A stretch of 64,000 nucleotides of DNA. Origin: Streptomyces sp. MMBL 11-1. GTDB taxonomy: Bacteria; Actinomycetota; Actinomycetes; Streptomycetales; Streptomycetaceae. A program made the translations under genes and the position numbers. The stretch covers positions 4,467,001 through 4,531,000 of the forward strand of contig NZ_CP117709.1 of assembly GCF_028622875.1 (NCBI RefSeq). The letters run 5' to 3'. Below are positions 36,401-43,994 of the stretch, in pieces. How positions within the stretch are numbered: position 1 is the first letter of the stretch; each line of letters starts with the position of its first letter. Below the pieces are notes generated by a model. It had not been told where the DNA came from. It ran no database searches and saw only the letters and a list, made by a program, of their open reading frames with translations.

Positions 36401-36660
36401 GCGTACCGGAGCCGGTCCGCGTCCTGCTCGGTTCCGGCACCCCGGACACGTACGTCGAGCACACCGAACTCCGTGCGGGCGGCGTCGAACTGGACTGGCG
36501 CCGCACCCCGGACGGCGTCGTCCACGCCGCGACCCTGGAGGGCGTGGCGGCCGGCCTGGCCTGGGCGGCGGGTCAGTGGCCCCGCCGCTTCGAGGTCGCG
36601 GCCCTGCTGGAGGACCCGTCCCGGACGAAGGAGCTGGCCCGGGACCGCTGGTTCGACTGA
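33436..36660 (+). CDS. Sacsin/HSP90-like ATPase-domain protein
   Basis: This 1074-residue cytosolic protein starts at GTG 33436, 8 bp after ggag. The N-terminal ~200 residues are a GHKL ATPase: N-box VVELAQNAADAAARA near residue 58, then LAAANTGAPLD, and the glycine box VGRFGVGFAAVLAVSD near residue 123. This is the sacsin N-terminal (HSP90-like) type. The remaining ~850 residues are acidic, mostly helical repeats without a known motif. It could be an ATP-driven chaperone or scaffold. Proteins of this form are conserved in actinobacteria with no settled role. Confidence 0.88.
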   Translation: MSMKATEGADPFGTARLRRGVLDAWGAGPARFREDANAEEDLALGGYRDRLVVELAQNAADAAARARVPGRLRLTLHPAAPGDPDDRCVLAAANTGAPLDATGVESLSTLRASAKREGHESSVGRFGVGFAAVLAVSDEPAVLGLHGGVRWSLAEARELARQAAVGSPGLGDELRRRDGHVPLLRLPLPAEGSAPEGYDTVVVLPLRDGTAEDLVARLLAAVDDALLLTLPGLDEVVIETPDGTRTLSRSAHGPYTHIDDSARGLGRWRTVLHHGPIEPALLADRPVEERLRPHWSVTWAVPVDGTGAPLHPRTAPVVHAPTPTDEPLGIPALLIASLPLDTARRHPAPGPLTDFLVERAADAYAELLGSWRPVSTGTIDLVPGPLGKGGLDGALRGAILARLPRVAFLEPAAPRDPEAGQSWADDDWDREDRDVATDAPDTGALRPVEAEVVEGVGAETVRVLAEVLPCLLPAGLERRTELRTLGVARVPLTEAIDRLAGLERDPAWWHRLYDSLAGTDPDRLTGLPVPLAGDPDAERAGRPPRTTIGPRQVLLPLPDALTGPVLARLSRLGLKVAHPDAAHPLLEKLGALPATPRAVLRTPQVRAAVAGSLEAGEIWDEDALDGDELAETVLTLVRDAELAPGDEPWLGALALPDEDGEPAPAGELVLPGSAFAQIMREGELALTEQELADRWGEGPLTACGVLATFALVRATDVVLDPDELEPCDSDFAEPDDAGLLDAVDVWCEDLLDQLPETPVPPVATEIVAVRDLDLVDDDAWPQALAMLAKPPLRDALTQPVRVLLPDGTTQSVRPYTAWWLRDHPVLDGRRPAGLRAAGGDPRLAGLYDAVDATGFDDAQVLRALGVRTSVAALLDEPGGAAELLGRLADEDRPVTPVQLHALYTALAELDPDRVTLPDELRAVVDGDVAVVDAADAVIADAPDVLPLTEGLPLLPVAPSRAAELAELLQVRRLGETIEAGVTSEGEEHRVPEPVRVLLGSGTPDTYVEHTELRAGGVELDWRRTPDGVVHAATLEGVAAGLAWAAGQWPRRFEVAALLEDPSRTKELARDRWFD

Positions 36661-36720
36661 CCGGCCGGAACGGCGGCCGGGTGAGGTGAGGGCGGCGCCG
36701 CCCCGGCAGCCGCCCTCACC

Positions 36721-36832
36721 TCACTGTCCCGATGTCACTGTCCCGATGTCACTGTCCCGATGTCACTGTCCCGATGTCACTGTCCCGATGTCACTGTCCG
36801 GATGTCACCGTCCGGATGTCACTGTCCGGTGG
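36721..36832. repeat. 14-bp tandem repeat, 8 copies
   Basis: Eight adjoining 14-bp units: five of tcactgtcccgatg, then three with cgg in place of ccg and minor changes. The array ends 4 bp from the stop codon of a decayed gene at 36836. Confidence 0.95.
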
Positions 36833-36835
36833 TGA

Positions 36836-36970
36836 TCACTTCACTTCGACGTAGTCCGCTGCCGAGGAGGTCGCCGTGGCGGCGGGGTCGCGGCGAAGGC
36901 CCAGCGCCAGTCACCGTTCTTCCACGCCCTGAGCGTCGTCGTGACGGACCCGTCGGCGCCGCTGGTGTGA
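36836..36970 (-). pseudogene. Decayed 3' fragment of a secreted Ig-like protein gene
   Basis: On the minus strand, codons from ~36966 read HTSGADGSVTTTLRAWKNGD then WRWAFAAT. After a one-base frameshift near 36879-36883 they continue as AATATSSAADYVEVK and stop at 36836. The end of the neighbouring secreted protein (37242-38117) reads RTSSTGTLKTTVKASADGYW, then RYSFGGT, TTPAVSAKGDFLDVK and stop. The order and spacing match throughout, so this is the tail of a related gene that has lost its front and its frame. No upstream coding remains are seen. Confidence 0.7.
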
Positions 36971-37241
36971 CCGGCTCGGGTGTGCGGTCGCTCCGCGGGC
37001 CGCCTGCCGTTTCCGTCCGGTATGACCTGTTCTGTGTGTGTCATCGAGTCAGGTCCTCGCACCCCGCAGGCCGGTAAATCTCCTCCGGCCGTCTGAGATA
37101 TTCCCAGGAAATTCACGCATTCATACAACCGTTTACATCGTTCGGCTATCTGTTCCTGTGAGTCAGCAGACTCATCGACCACATGGGACCTGGTGGCCGC
37201 AGTTGACGCGCCCCAGGCTCCCTTCCTCCACTTGGGGACAC

Positions 37242-38117
37242 ATGCGTATTCGTGCCACCGTGGCCGCCGTTACCGGCGCCCTGGCCCTTTCCGCTCTCGC
37301 AGTACCGGCCGTCCAGGCCGACGAGAAGCCCGACGCCGGTCTGAGCGTGCCGTCCGGCGCCGACGTCTTCGCCTCCGAGCCCGGCGCGCCCGCCGCCGAG
37401 GCCCGCGCCGCCAAGGCGGCCGAGACGCCCGTCATCAAGAAGGTCGTCGTCAACGGCGGCGAGGACATCGTGGTTGGCACGCAGTCCAAGAAGAAGTTCA
37501 CCATCGCGGTCACCGCCTCGTCGCCGTCCGGCATCGCCGACGCGGACGCCTACCTGTGGCACGGTCACATCGACGAGGTCGACGGTTTCCTCGGCACCAC
37601 GCAGTCGGCCACGTGCAAGGTCTCGGCCGACCCGACCACCTCCACGTGCACCGTCTCGATCACGGTCGACCCGCGATCCGACGACCTCTACACGAGCAGC
37701 CTCGCCGGCACCTGGAAGGTCGCCGTCGGAGCGCTCGCGGACACCGGCAGCGACTATGACTTCATCTGGAACGACACCCAGGCCAAGACACGTGTCCAGC
37801 GCTTCTCCAAGCTGACCGTCAACGCCTCCCCGGAGCCCGTGAAGAAGGGCAAGACCATCACGGTCACCGGCAAGCTGACGCGCGCCAACTGGGACACCAA
37901 CACGTACAAGGGCTACACCAAGCAGCCTGTGAAGCTCCAGTTCAAGAAGAAGGGCGCCAAGAGCTACACGACGGTCAAGACCGTCAGGACGAGCTCGACC
38001 GGCACCCTCAAGACCACTGTCAAGGCCTCGGCCGACGGCTACTGGCGCTACAGCTTCGGCGGTACGTCCACCACCCCGGCCGTCTCGGCCAAGGGCGACT
38101 TCCTCGACGTGAAGTAG
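37242..38117 (+). CDS. Secreted protein with Ig-like domain
   Basis: This is a 291-residue protein. A Sec signal peptide (RIRATVAAVTGALALSALAV, then PAVQA) is followed by a ~35-residue Ala/Pro-rich linker, a beta domain with a Cys pair (ATCKVS and STCTVS), and a C-terminal Ig-like module. That module reads RFSKLTVNASPEPVKKGKTI, then GKLTRANWDTNTYKGYT, PVKLQFKKKG and GYWRYSFGGTSTT. It lacks an anchor, so it should be released or bound to the wall. Function unknown. A relative is decaying 270 bp upstream on the other strand. A perfect hairpin follows the gene. Confidence 0.87.
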   Translation: MRIRATVAAVTGALALSALAVPAVQADEKPDAGLSVPSGADVFASEPGAPAAEARAAKAAETPVIKKVVVNGGEDIVVGTQSKKKFTIAVTASSPSGIADADAYLWHGHIDEVDGFLGTTQSATCKVSADPTTSTCTVSITVDPRSDDLYTSSLAGTWKVAVGALADTGSDYDFIWNDTQAKTRVQRFSKLTVNASPEPVKKGKTITVTGKLTRANWDTNTYKGYTKQPVKLQFKKKGAKSYTTVKTVRTSSTGTLKTTVKASADGYWRYSFGGTSTTPAVSAKGDFLDVK

Positions 38118-38140
38118 GGCCGGCAGCAGCCGGAACAGCG

Positions 38141-38180
38141 GGAAGCCCCCGGGAGGACCACCGTCCTCCCGGGGGCTTCC
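38141..38180. terminator. Perfect hairpin, bidirectional terminator
   Basis: An 18-bp perfect stem (arms 38141-38158 and 38163-38180) with a 4-nt loop cacc lies between the convergent secreted-protein and P-type ATPase genes. It can terminate both transcripts. Confidence 0.92.
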
Positions 38181-38193
38181 GGCTGTCCGCGCC

Positions 38194-40695
38194 CTACGCC
38201 CCGAAGCGCCGCCCCACCCAGCGCCAGACGAACTCCAGCAGGGCGGCCGCCGCCACCGCGATGCCGACCGCCGCCCACGGCATGGTCGTGCCGACCAGCT
38301 TCAGCGCGAAGAAGTCCTGCAGCCACGGCACCACGAGCACGATCAGGAAGCCGAGCCCCATCGCCGCCACCAGGCCGATCCGCCACCAGGTGTACGGACG
38401 GGCGATGATCGCCAGCACCCACATCGCCACCAGGAACAGCGTCAGCGTCGCCGCGCTCGTCTCGGCCGCCAGCGCGTCCTCGCCGCTGTAGTGGTGCCGC
38501 GCCACCAGGTACGTGGTGAAGGTGGCCGCCGCCGCGATGACGCCCGAGGGGATCGCGTACCGCATGACCCGGCGTACGAAGTGGGGCTGGGCCCGTTCCC
38601 TGTTGGGCGCGAGCGCCAGGAAGAAGGCGGGGACGCCGATGGTCAGCGTGGCCAGCAGCGTCAGGTGCCTCGGCAGGAACGGGTACTCCACCTGGGTGCA
38701 GACCACCAGGATCGCCAGCAGCACGGAGTAGACCGTCTTGGTGAGGAAGAGGGTCGCGACGCGGGTGATGTTGCCGATCACCCGGCGGCCCTCGGCGACC
38801 ACCGAGGGCAGTGTCGCGAAGCTGTTGTTCAGCAGCACGATCTGCGCCACCGCCCGCGTCGCCTCCGAGCCCGAGCCCATCGACACCCCGATGTCGGCGT
38901 CCTTGAGCGCCAGCACGTCGTTCACCCCGTCGCCGGTCATCGCGACCGTGTGGCCGCGCGACTGGAGGGCGGCCACCATGTCCCGCTTCTGCTGCGGGGT
39001 GACCCGGCCGAAGACAGCGTTCTGTTCCATGGCCGTGGCCATCTCGTCCGGGTCGGTGGGCAGCCTGCGGGCGTCCAGCGTGTTCTCCGCGCCCGCGAGG
39101 CCCAGCTTTCCGGCGACCGCCCCGACCGAGACCGCGTTGTCGCCGGAGATGACCTTGGTGGCCACGTTCTGGTCGGCGAAGTAGGCGAGCGTGTCGCCCG
39201 CGTCCGGCCGCAGCCGCTGCTCCAGGACCACCAGGGCGGTGGGGGCGGCTCCGGCCGCCGCGCCGGGCGCGTTCAGCTCGCCCTCGGCGCGGGCCAGCAG
39301 CAGCACCCGCAGGCCCTGCTCGTTGAGGTGCTCGATCTCGGCGAGGGTCGCGTCGCCCTCGGACAGCAGGACGTCGGGGGCGCCGAGCAGCCAGGCGGAG
39401 GCCGTTCCGTCGGCCTCCGCGAACGCCGCGCCGCTGTACTTGCGCGCCGAGGAGAACGGCATCGCGTCGGTGACCGTCCAGCTCTCCGCGTCGCCCCCGG
39501 CCGCCGGAGACGCCTCGCCGTCGCCGCGGCCCGCAGGGTACGCGTCGATGATGGCCTGGAGGCTGGCGTTGGGCCGGGGGTCCGAGGAGCCGAAGGCCCG
39601 CAGCACCCGCGTCACGTACGCCTCGTCGTTCCCGTTGAGCGGCCGTACCTCCGTGACGTCCATGCCGCCCTCGGTGAGGGTCCCGGTCTTGTCCAGGCAG
39701 ACCACGTCGACCCGGGCGAGGCCCTCGATCGCGGGCAGCTCCTGCACCAGGCACTGCTTGCGGCCCAGCCGTACGACGCCGATGGCGAAGGCGACGGAGG
39801 TCAGCAGGACCAGGCCCTCGGGGATCATCGGGACGATGCCGCCGACGGTCCGGGCGACGGAGTCCTTGAAGTTGTTGTCCTTCACGACCAGCTGACTGAT
39901 GATCAGCCCGATCGCCGTCGGCACCATCATCCACGTGACGTACTTCAGGATCGTGCTGATGCCGCTGCGCAGCTCCGAGTGGACGAGCGTGAAGCGCGAC
40001 GCCTCCTCGGCGAGCTGGGCGGCGTACGCCTCGCGGCCCACCTTGGTCGCGGTGAACGCCCCGCCGCCCGCGACGACGAAGCTGCCGGACATCACCGGGT
40101 CGCCGGCCCGCTTGATCACCGGGTCGGCCTCCCCGGTGAGCAGCGACTCGTCGATCTCCAGGCTGTCGGCCTCGGCGACCGTGCCGTCCACGACCACCTT
40201 GTCCCCGGGGCCCAGTTCGACCAGGTCGCCGAGGACGATCTCGGAGGTGGAGATCTCGGCGGCTACCCCGTCGCGCCGCACGGTCGGCTTCGCCTCGCCG
40301 ATCACCGCGAGGCTGTCCAGGGTCTTCTTGGCCCGCCACTCCTGGATGATGCCGATGCCGGTGTTGGCGACGATCACGAAGCCGAAGAGGCTGTCCTGGA
40401 TCGGCGCGACGAACAGCATGATCACCCAGAGCACGCCGATGATCAGGTTGAACCGGGTGAGGACGTTGGCCCGGACGATCTCGGTGACCGAGCGCGACGA
40501 ACGCACGGGTACGTCGTTGACCTCGCCGCGCGCGACCCGTTCCGCGACCTCGGCGGTGCTCAGGCCGTCCGGCCGACGGGCGGGCGGCGGCTCCCCGGGG
40601 TGCGCGGGGTCGAGTTCCGCCCCCGCGTCGATCATGGCCGGCCGGGAGGTCCCGGGGGTCTGCTCCCCGGAGGAGTCGAGTGCCCGCTGCGTCAT
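38194..40695 (-). CDS. ctpE: CtpE-like cation-transporting P-type ATPase
   Basis: This 833-residue protein starts at ATG 40695. The phosphorylated aspartate is Asp335 in CLDKTGTLTE, with ESLLTGEADP before it and MTGDGVNDVLALKDADIGVS after it. Helix 4 carries PMIPEGLVLLTSVAFAIG (Glu293) in place of a CPC site. With RLGRKQCLVQELPAIEGLAR this matches mycobacterial CtpE, a calcium-handling ATPase. There is no HMA domain. It probably moves Ca2+ across the membrane; ion specificity is inferred from the family. It is monocistronic. Confidence 0.88.
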   Translation of the reverse strand: MTQRALDSSGEQTPGTSRPAMIDAGAELDPAHPGEPPPARRPDGLSTAEVAERVARGEVNDVPVRSSRSVTEIVRANVLTRFNLIIGVLWVIMLFVAPIQDSLFGFVIVANTGIGIIQEWRAKKTLDSLAVIGEAKPTVRRDGVAAEISTSEIVLGDLVELGPGDKVVVDGTVAEADSLEIDESLLTGEADPVIKRAGDPVMSGSFVVAGGGAFTATKVGREAYAAQLAEEASRFTLVHSELRSGISTILKYVTWMMVPTAIGLIISQLVVKDNNFKDSVARTVGGIVPMIPEGLVLLTSVAFAIGVVRLGRKQCLVQELPAIEGLARVDVVCLDKTGTLTEGGMDVTEVRPLNGNDEAYVTRVLRAFGSSDPRPNASLQAIIDAYPAGRGDGEASPAAGGDAESWTVTDAMPFSSARKYSGAAFAEADGTASAWLLGAPDVLLSEGDATLAEIEHLNEQGLRVLLLARAEGELNAPGAAAGAAPTALVVLEQRLRPDAGDTLAYFADQNVATKVISGDNAVSVGAVAGKLGLAGAENTLDARRLPTDPDEMATAMEQNAVFGRVTPQQKRDMVAALQSRGHTVAMTGDGVNDVLALKDADIGVSMGSGSEATRAVAQIVLLNNSFATLPSVVAEGRRVIGNITRVATLFLTKTVYSVLLAILVVCTQVEYPFLPRHLTLLATLTIGVPAFFLALAPNRERAQPHFVRRVMRYAIPSGVIAAAATFTTYLVARHHYSGEDALAAETSAATLTLFLVAMWVLAIIARPYTWWRIGLVAAMGLGFLIVLVVPWLQDFFALKLVGTTMPWAAVGIAVAAAALLEFVWRWVGRRFGA

Positions 40696-40816
40696 GGTTC
40701 CGACGGTACGGGCGTGCGCGCCGAATCACCCACCGGAGGGTCGAAGATCCGACCAGAGGGGGACGAAGACGGTCCCGTGGTCGTACGGGAGTGAGACCGA
40801 AGCGGTCGTACGGGAG

Positions 40817-40912
40817 CGAGCCCGACGTGGTCAGGCGGGGCGAGCCCGACGTGGTCGGGCGGGGCGAGCCCGACGTGGTCGGGCGGGGCGAGCCCGACGT
40901 GGTCGGGCGGGG
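40817..40912. repeat. 24-bp tandem repeat, 4 copies plus degenerate copies
   Basis: Four consecutive 24-bp units (cgagcccgacgtggtc plus gggcgggg; the first has one change) run from 40817 to 40912. Degenerate copies continue to about 41000 and touch the end of the DUF2530 gene. The array lies between two leftward genes, just upstream of the ctpE-like gene. Confidence 0.95.
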
Positions 40913-40992
40913 TGACCGGCGCGGCCTGTGCGGTGGCCGCCGTGGTCGGGCGGGGTGATCCGTCGCGCCCGGGCGGAGCGAGCCCGACGCGC

Positions 40993-41334
40993 TCAGGCGG
41001 AGCGATCCGTCCGGTCGGTGCGGCCCGCCGTCCCGCCGCCCAGTGCGCTGTCGGTCGCCTCGGCCCCCACGGCGTCCTTGGCCTCGGCCTCGGCCGCGTG
41101 CCGCTTGATGGCGGCGTCGCGCCCACGGACGTACCAGATGCCGATCAGTCCGAGCCCGGCGCCGGCCAGCGGGGTCCACACCCACCAGGTGTGGCCCCGG
41201 TCGGCGAACCAGCCGTAGAAGGGGAGCTGGGCGAGGAAGAGGACGAACCACAGGATCGTGCCGCCGACGACGGTGGCGACGACGGGGCCCTCCAGGGGCT
41301 CGGGCGCCTCGTGCTTCGGTGTCCACTTCTCCAT
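40993..41334 (-). CDS. DUF2530 membrane protein
   Basis: This 113-residue protein starts at ATG 41334. A charged head (MEKWTPKHEAPEPLEGP) precedes two membrane helices (VVATVVGGTILWFVLFLAQL and WWVWTPLAGAGLGLIGIWYV) and the RGRDAAIKRH stretch of DUF2530. A hydrophilic Ala/Thr/Asp-rich tail of ~30 residues follows. It diverges from the purine permease gene (212 bp). Function unknown. Confidence 0.85.
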   Translation of the reverse strand: MEKWTPKHEAPEPLEGPVVATVVGGTILWFVLFLAQLPFYGWFADRGHTWWVWTPLAGAGLGLIGIWYVRGRDAAIKRHAAEAEAKDAVGAEATDSALGGGTAGRTDRTDRSA

Positions 41335-41435
41335 GAGTTCAGTGTATGGGGGCCGGCTGACCGGGGGTGTACGGCCCGGACGGACCAAGGGGCCACGCGG
41401 GTCTACGCGCGGAGATAGCGATCTTCGCTTGATGT

Positions 41436-41482
41436 ATTCATACTGAATCTGCTTTGGGTTGGCTCGATTTGTTCGTTTGAAC
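41436..41482. promoter_or_regulatory. AT-rich promoter region with two small palindromes
   Basis: In an unusually AT-rich stretch upstream of the purine permease lie attcatactgaat (41436-41448) and gttcgtttgaac (41471-41482), each a perfect palindrome around a 3- or 4-nt centre. They may be operators, but no known regulator consensus is matched. Confidence 0.35.
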
Positions 41483-41546
41483 ATCCAATTTCGATCACCT
41501 TTCGCCCCATCGCACCCGCCCCCTCTACGTACGACTGAGGTCACCC

Positions 41547-43001
41547 ATGCCCCCCTCGGCCACCGCTCCGGTCGACTCCCCGCCCCCTGCGGCCCCGCAG
41601 CCCCAGGGCAGCCTGGACCGGTTCTTCAAGATCTCCGAGCGGGGGTCGACCGTCGCCCGCGAGTTCCGCGGCGGGCTCGCCACGTTCTTCGCGATGGCGT
41701 ACATCATCGTGCTCAACCCGATCATCCTGGGCAGCGCGAAGGACATGTACGGCAACCAGCTCGACAACGGTCAGCTGGTCACCGCGACCGTGCTGTCCGC
41801 CGCGTTCTCCACGCTGCTGATGGGTGTCATCGGCAACGTGCCGATCGCGCTCGCCGCCGGCCTCGGCGTCAACACGGTCGTCGCGCTCCAGCTCGCCCCC
41901 AGGATGAGCTGGCCGGACGCGATGGGCATGGTCGTCCTCGCGGGCATCGTGGTGATGCTGCTGGTCGCCACCGGGCTGCGGGAACGCGTGATGAACGCCG
42001 TGCCGAAGTCGCTCCGCAAGGGCATCGCGATCGGTATCGGCCTCTTCATCCTGCTGATCGGCCTCGTCGACTCGGGCTTCGTCTCGCGCATGCCCGACGC
42101 GGCCCACACCACCGTGCCGCTCCAGCTCGGCGGCGACGGTCACCTCACCGGCTGGCCGATCCTCGTCTTCGTCCTGGGCGCGCTGCTCACGCTCGCGCTG
42201 ATCGTGCGCAAGGTGCCCGGCGCGATCCTGATCTCGATCATCGCCATGACGGTCCTGGCCCTGGTCATCGACGCGGTGGCCGGCCTGCCCGACGGGGCGT
42301 GGGGTCTGACGACGCCGTCGTGGCCGGGCAACCCGGTCTCCGCGCCCGACTTCGGGCTGCTCGGCGAGGTCAGCCTGTTCGGCGGGTTCGGAAAGGTCGG
42401 TCTGCTGACCGGCATCCTGTTCGTCTTCACCGTGCTGCTGTCCTGCTTCTTCGACGCGATGGGCACCATCCTGGGCGTCGGCGACGAGGCGGAGCTGATG
42501 GACCAGGACGGCAACTTCCCCGGCATCAACAAGGTGCTGTTCGTGGACGGCATCGCGGTCGCCGCGGGTGGCGGCAGCTCCTCCTCCGCCACCACGTGCT
42601 TCGTGGAGTCCACCGCGGGCGTCGGCGAGGGCGCCCGCACCGGACTGGCGAGCGTGGTGACCGGTCTGCTCTTCTCGGTGGCGCTGTTCCTCACACCGCT
42701 GGCGACCATGGTCCCGTCGCAGGCGGCCACTCCCGCCCTGCTGGCGGTCGGCTTCCTGATCATCGCGGGTTCGGTGCGGGACATCGACTGGAGCGACTAC
42801 ACGCTCGCGGTCCCGGCGTTCCTCGCGATGGTGATGATGCCGTTCACGTACTCGATCACCAACGGCATCGGCATCGGCTTCGTCGCCTTCTCCGTGCTGC
42901 GCCTGGCGGCCGGCCGCGGCCGCGAGGTGCCGGTGGCCATGTACGTGGTCTCGGCGGTGTTCGTCTTCTACTACGCGATGCCGGCGCTCGGCCTCACGTG
43001 A
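41547..43001 (+). CDS. NCS2-family purine permease
   Basis: This is a 484-residue protein with about 12-14 membrane helices. Family marks are STVAREFRGGLATFFAMAYI, ALAAGLGVNTVVALQL, the VSLFGGFGKVG loop and VAAGGGSSSSATTCFVESTA (the substrate-binding segment of the AzgA-like guanine/hypoxanthine branch). It probably imports hypoxanthine, guanine or adenine with protons. The ATG at 41547 follows gaggtcacc. It stands alone. Confidence 0.92.
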   Translation: MPPSATAPVDSPPPAAPQPQGSLDRFFKISERGSTVAREFRGGLATFFAMAYIIVLNPIILGSAKDMYGNQLDNGQLVTATVLSAAFSTLLMGVIGNVPIALAAGLGVNTVVALQLAPRMSWPDAMGMVVLAGIVVMLLVATGLRERVMNAVPKSLRKGIAIGIGLFILLIGLVDSGFVSRMPDAAHTTVPLQLGGDGHLTGWPILVFVLGALLTLALIVRKVPGAILISIIAMTVLALVIDAVAGLPDGAWGLTTPSWPGNPVSAPDFGLLGEVSLFGGFGKVGLLTGILFVFTVLLSCFFDAMGTILGVGDEAELMDQDGNFPGINKVLFVDGIAVAAGGGSSSSATTCFVESTAGVGEGARTGLASVVTGLLFSVALFLTPLATMVPSQAATPALLAVGFLIIAGSVRDIDWSDYTLAVPAFLAMVMMPFTYSITNGIGIGFVAFSVLRLAAGRGREVPVAMYVVSAVFVFYYAMPALGLT

Positions 43002-43074
43002 CCGGTTCCTCCGCGGTGTCGCTGTCCCGGCCTCCCTCACGTGACCGGTTCCTCCGCGGTGTCGCTGCCCGGCC

Positions 43075-43284
43075 TCATGTGACCGGTGGCGTCACGCTCC
43101 CCCGGGCGTCGCCGTAGAACTTCTCCGTCTCGTCGACGGCCGCGTTGAAGCGTTCGTCGAAGTCGTCGCGCATGAGCGTCCGGACCACATAGTCCTGGAC
43201 GCTCATGCCGCGTTTCGCGGCGTGCTGCCGGAGCCGGTCGAGCAGCTCACCGTCTATCCGCAGGCTGAGCACTGTCGATCCCAT
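43075..43284 (-). CDS. Ribbon-helix-helix (CopG-like) protein
   Basis: This is a 69-residue protein. STVLSLRIDGELLDRLRQHA forms the beta strand and first helix, and KRGMSVQDYVVRTLMRDD the second helix of an RHH fold. The tail is acidic. It may be a DNA-binding regulator or an antitoxin, but no toxin gene adjoins it. It diverges from the MarR gene, 134 bp away. Confidence 0.85.
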   Translation of the reverse strand: MGSTVLSLRIDGELLDRLRQHAAKRGMSVQDYVVRTLMRDDFDERFNAAVDETEKFYGDARGSVTPPVT

Positions 43285-43371
43285 GTCCAGCAGGGTCGCC
43301 GCCCTGGCGTGCTCCGTGCGTCGCTTTCCGCTCCTAACTCACTCGTTCGGGTGATCAGCTCCCCGCGCGTG

Positions 43372-43386
43372 TACCACCAGGTGGTA
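43372..43386. promoter_or_regulatory. Palindromic operator candidate upstream of marR
   Basis: The 15-bp site taccaccaggtggta has perfect 7-bp arms around one base and lies 32 bp upstream of the MarR start, followed by the shorter palindrome gtaatgagttac (43397-43408). Size and position suit autoregulation by the MarR protein. Confidence 0.6.
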
Positions 43387-43418
43387 TTTAGGTTGGGTAA
43401 TGAGTTACGCTAACAAAC

Positions 43419-43859
43419 ATGCCTGACCTGATCCACGACGGCGACAGTGCCGCCGCCGTGAGCTCCCTCCGCTCCGCCGTGATGCTGCTGGGCCGTCGCC
43501 TGAAGCACCAGCGTGTCGACGAGTCGCTGAGCCCCACCGAGATGTCGGTGCTCGGCACCCTGGCCCGTTGCGGCTCGGCCACCCCCGGTGAGCTGGCCCG
43601 CAAGGAGCACGTGCAGCCCCCGTCGATGACCCGCATCGTCGCGCTGCTGGAGGCGAAGGGGCTGGTCAGGCTGGAACCGCACCCCGATGACCGTCGGCAG
43701 AAGAGGGTCAGCCAGACCGAGCAGGCCGAGGCCATGCTCGCGGAGAGCCGCACCAAGCGGAACGCCTGGCTGTCCCACCTCGCCGAGGGCCTGGACGAGG
43801 ACGAGTGGGAGACGCTTCGGGCCGCCGCGCCCGTGTTGGAGAAGCTCGCCCACCTGTGA
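43419..43859 (+). CDS. MarR-family transcriptional regulator
   Basis: This is a 146-residue winged-helix protein. SPTEMSVLGTLARCGSATPG, then ELARKEHVQPPSMTRIVALL (recognition helix) and LVRLEPHPDDRRQKRV (wing with the conserved DxRxxxV) define MarR. It heads an apparent operon with an MFS exporter that starts 135 bp downstream, a common efflux-regulation pair. Binding a small molecule would release it from DNA. Confidence 0.92.
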   Translation: MPDLIHDGDSAAAVSSLRSAVMLLGRRLKHQRVDESLSPTEMSVLGTLARCGSATPGELARKEHVQPPSMTRIVALLEAKGLVRLEPHPDDRRQKRVSQTEQAEAMLAESRTKRNAWLSHLAEGLDEDEWETLRAAAPVLEKLAHL

Positions 43860-43994
43860 CCCCGCGGGCGCGCCGACGGTGATCCGCCGCCGGACCGGAA
43901 GCACGAGCCGGTCCGGCCCGGATCACCGCCGGAGCGCCCGTCGTCACGTCCTCGTCGGACCGAACGCCGCAGACGCCCGAGGAGGCGAACCCTT

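Noticed and set aside
36841-37182. A 113-codon minus-strand gene
   Set aside because: The front part has no coding character, and the last ~45 codons match the end of the neighbouring secreted protein only after a frameshift, so I treat it as a gene remnant.
40817-40912. CRISPR-like repeats
   Set aside because: The 24-bp units are contiguous with no spacers and there are no cas genes, so this is a simple tandem repeat.
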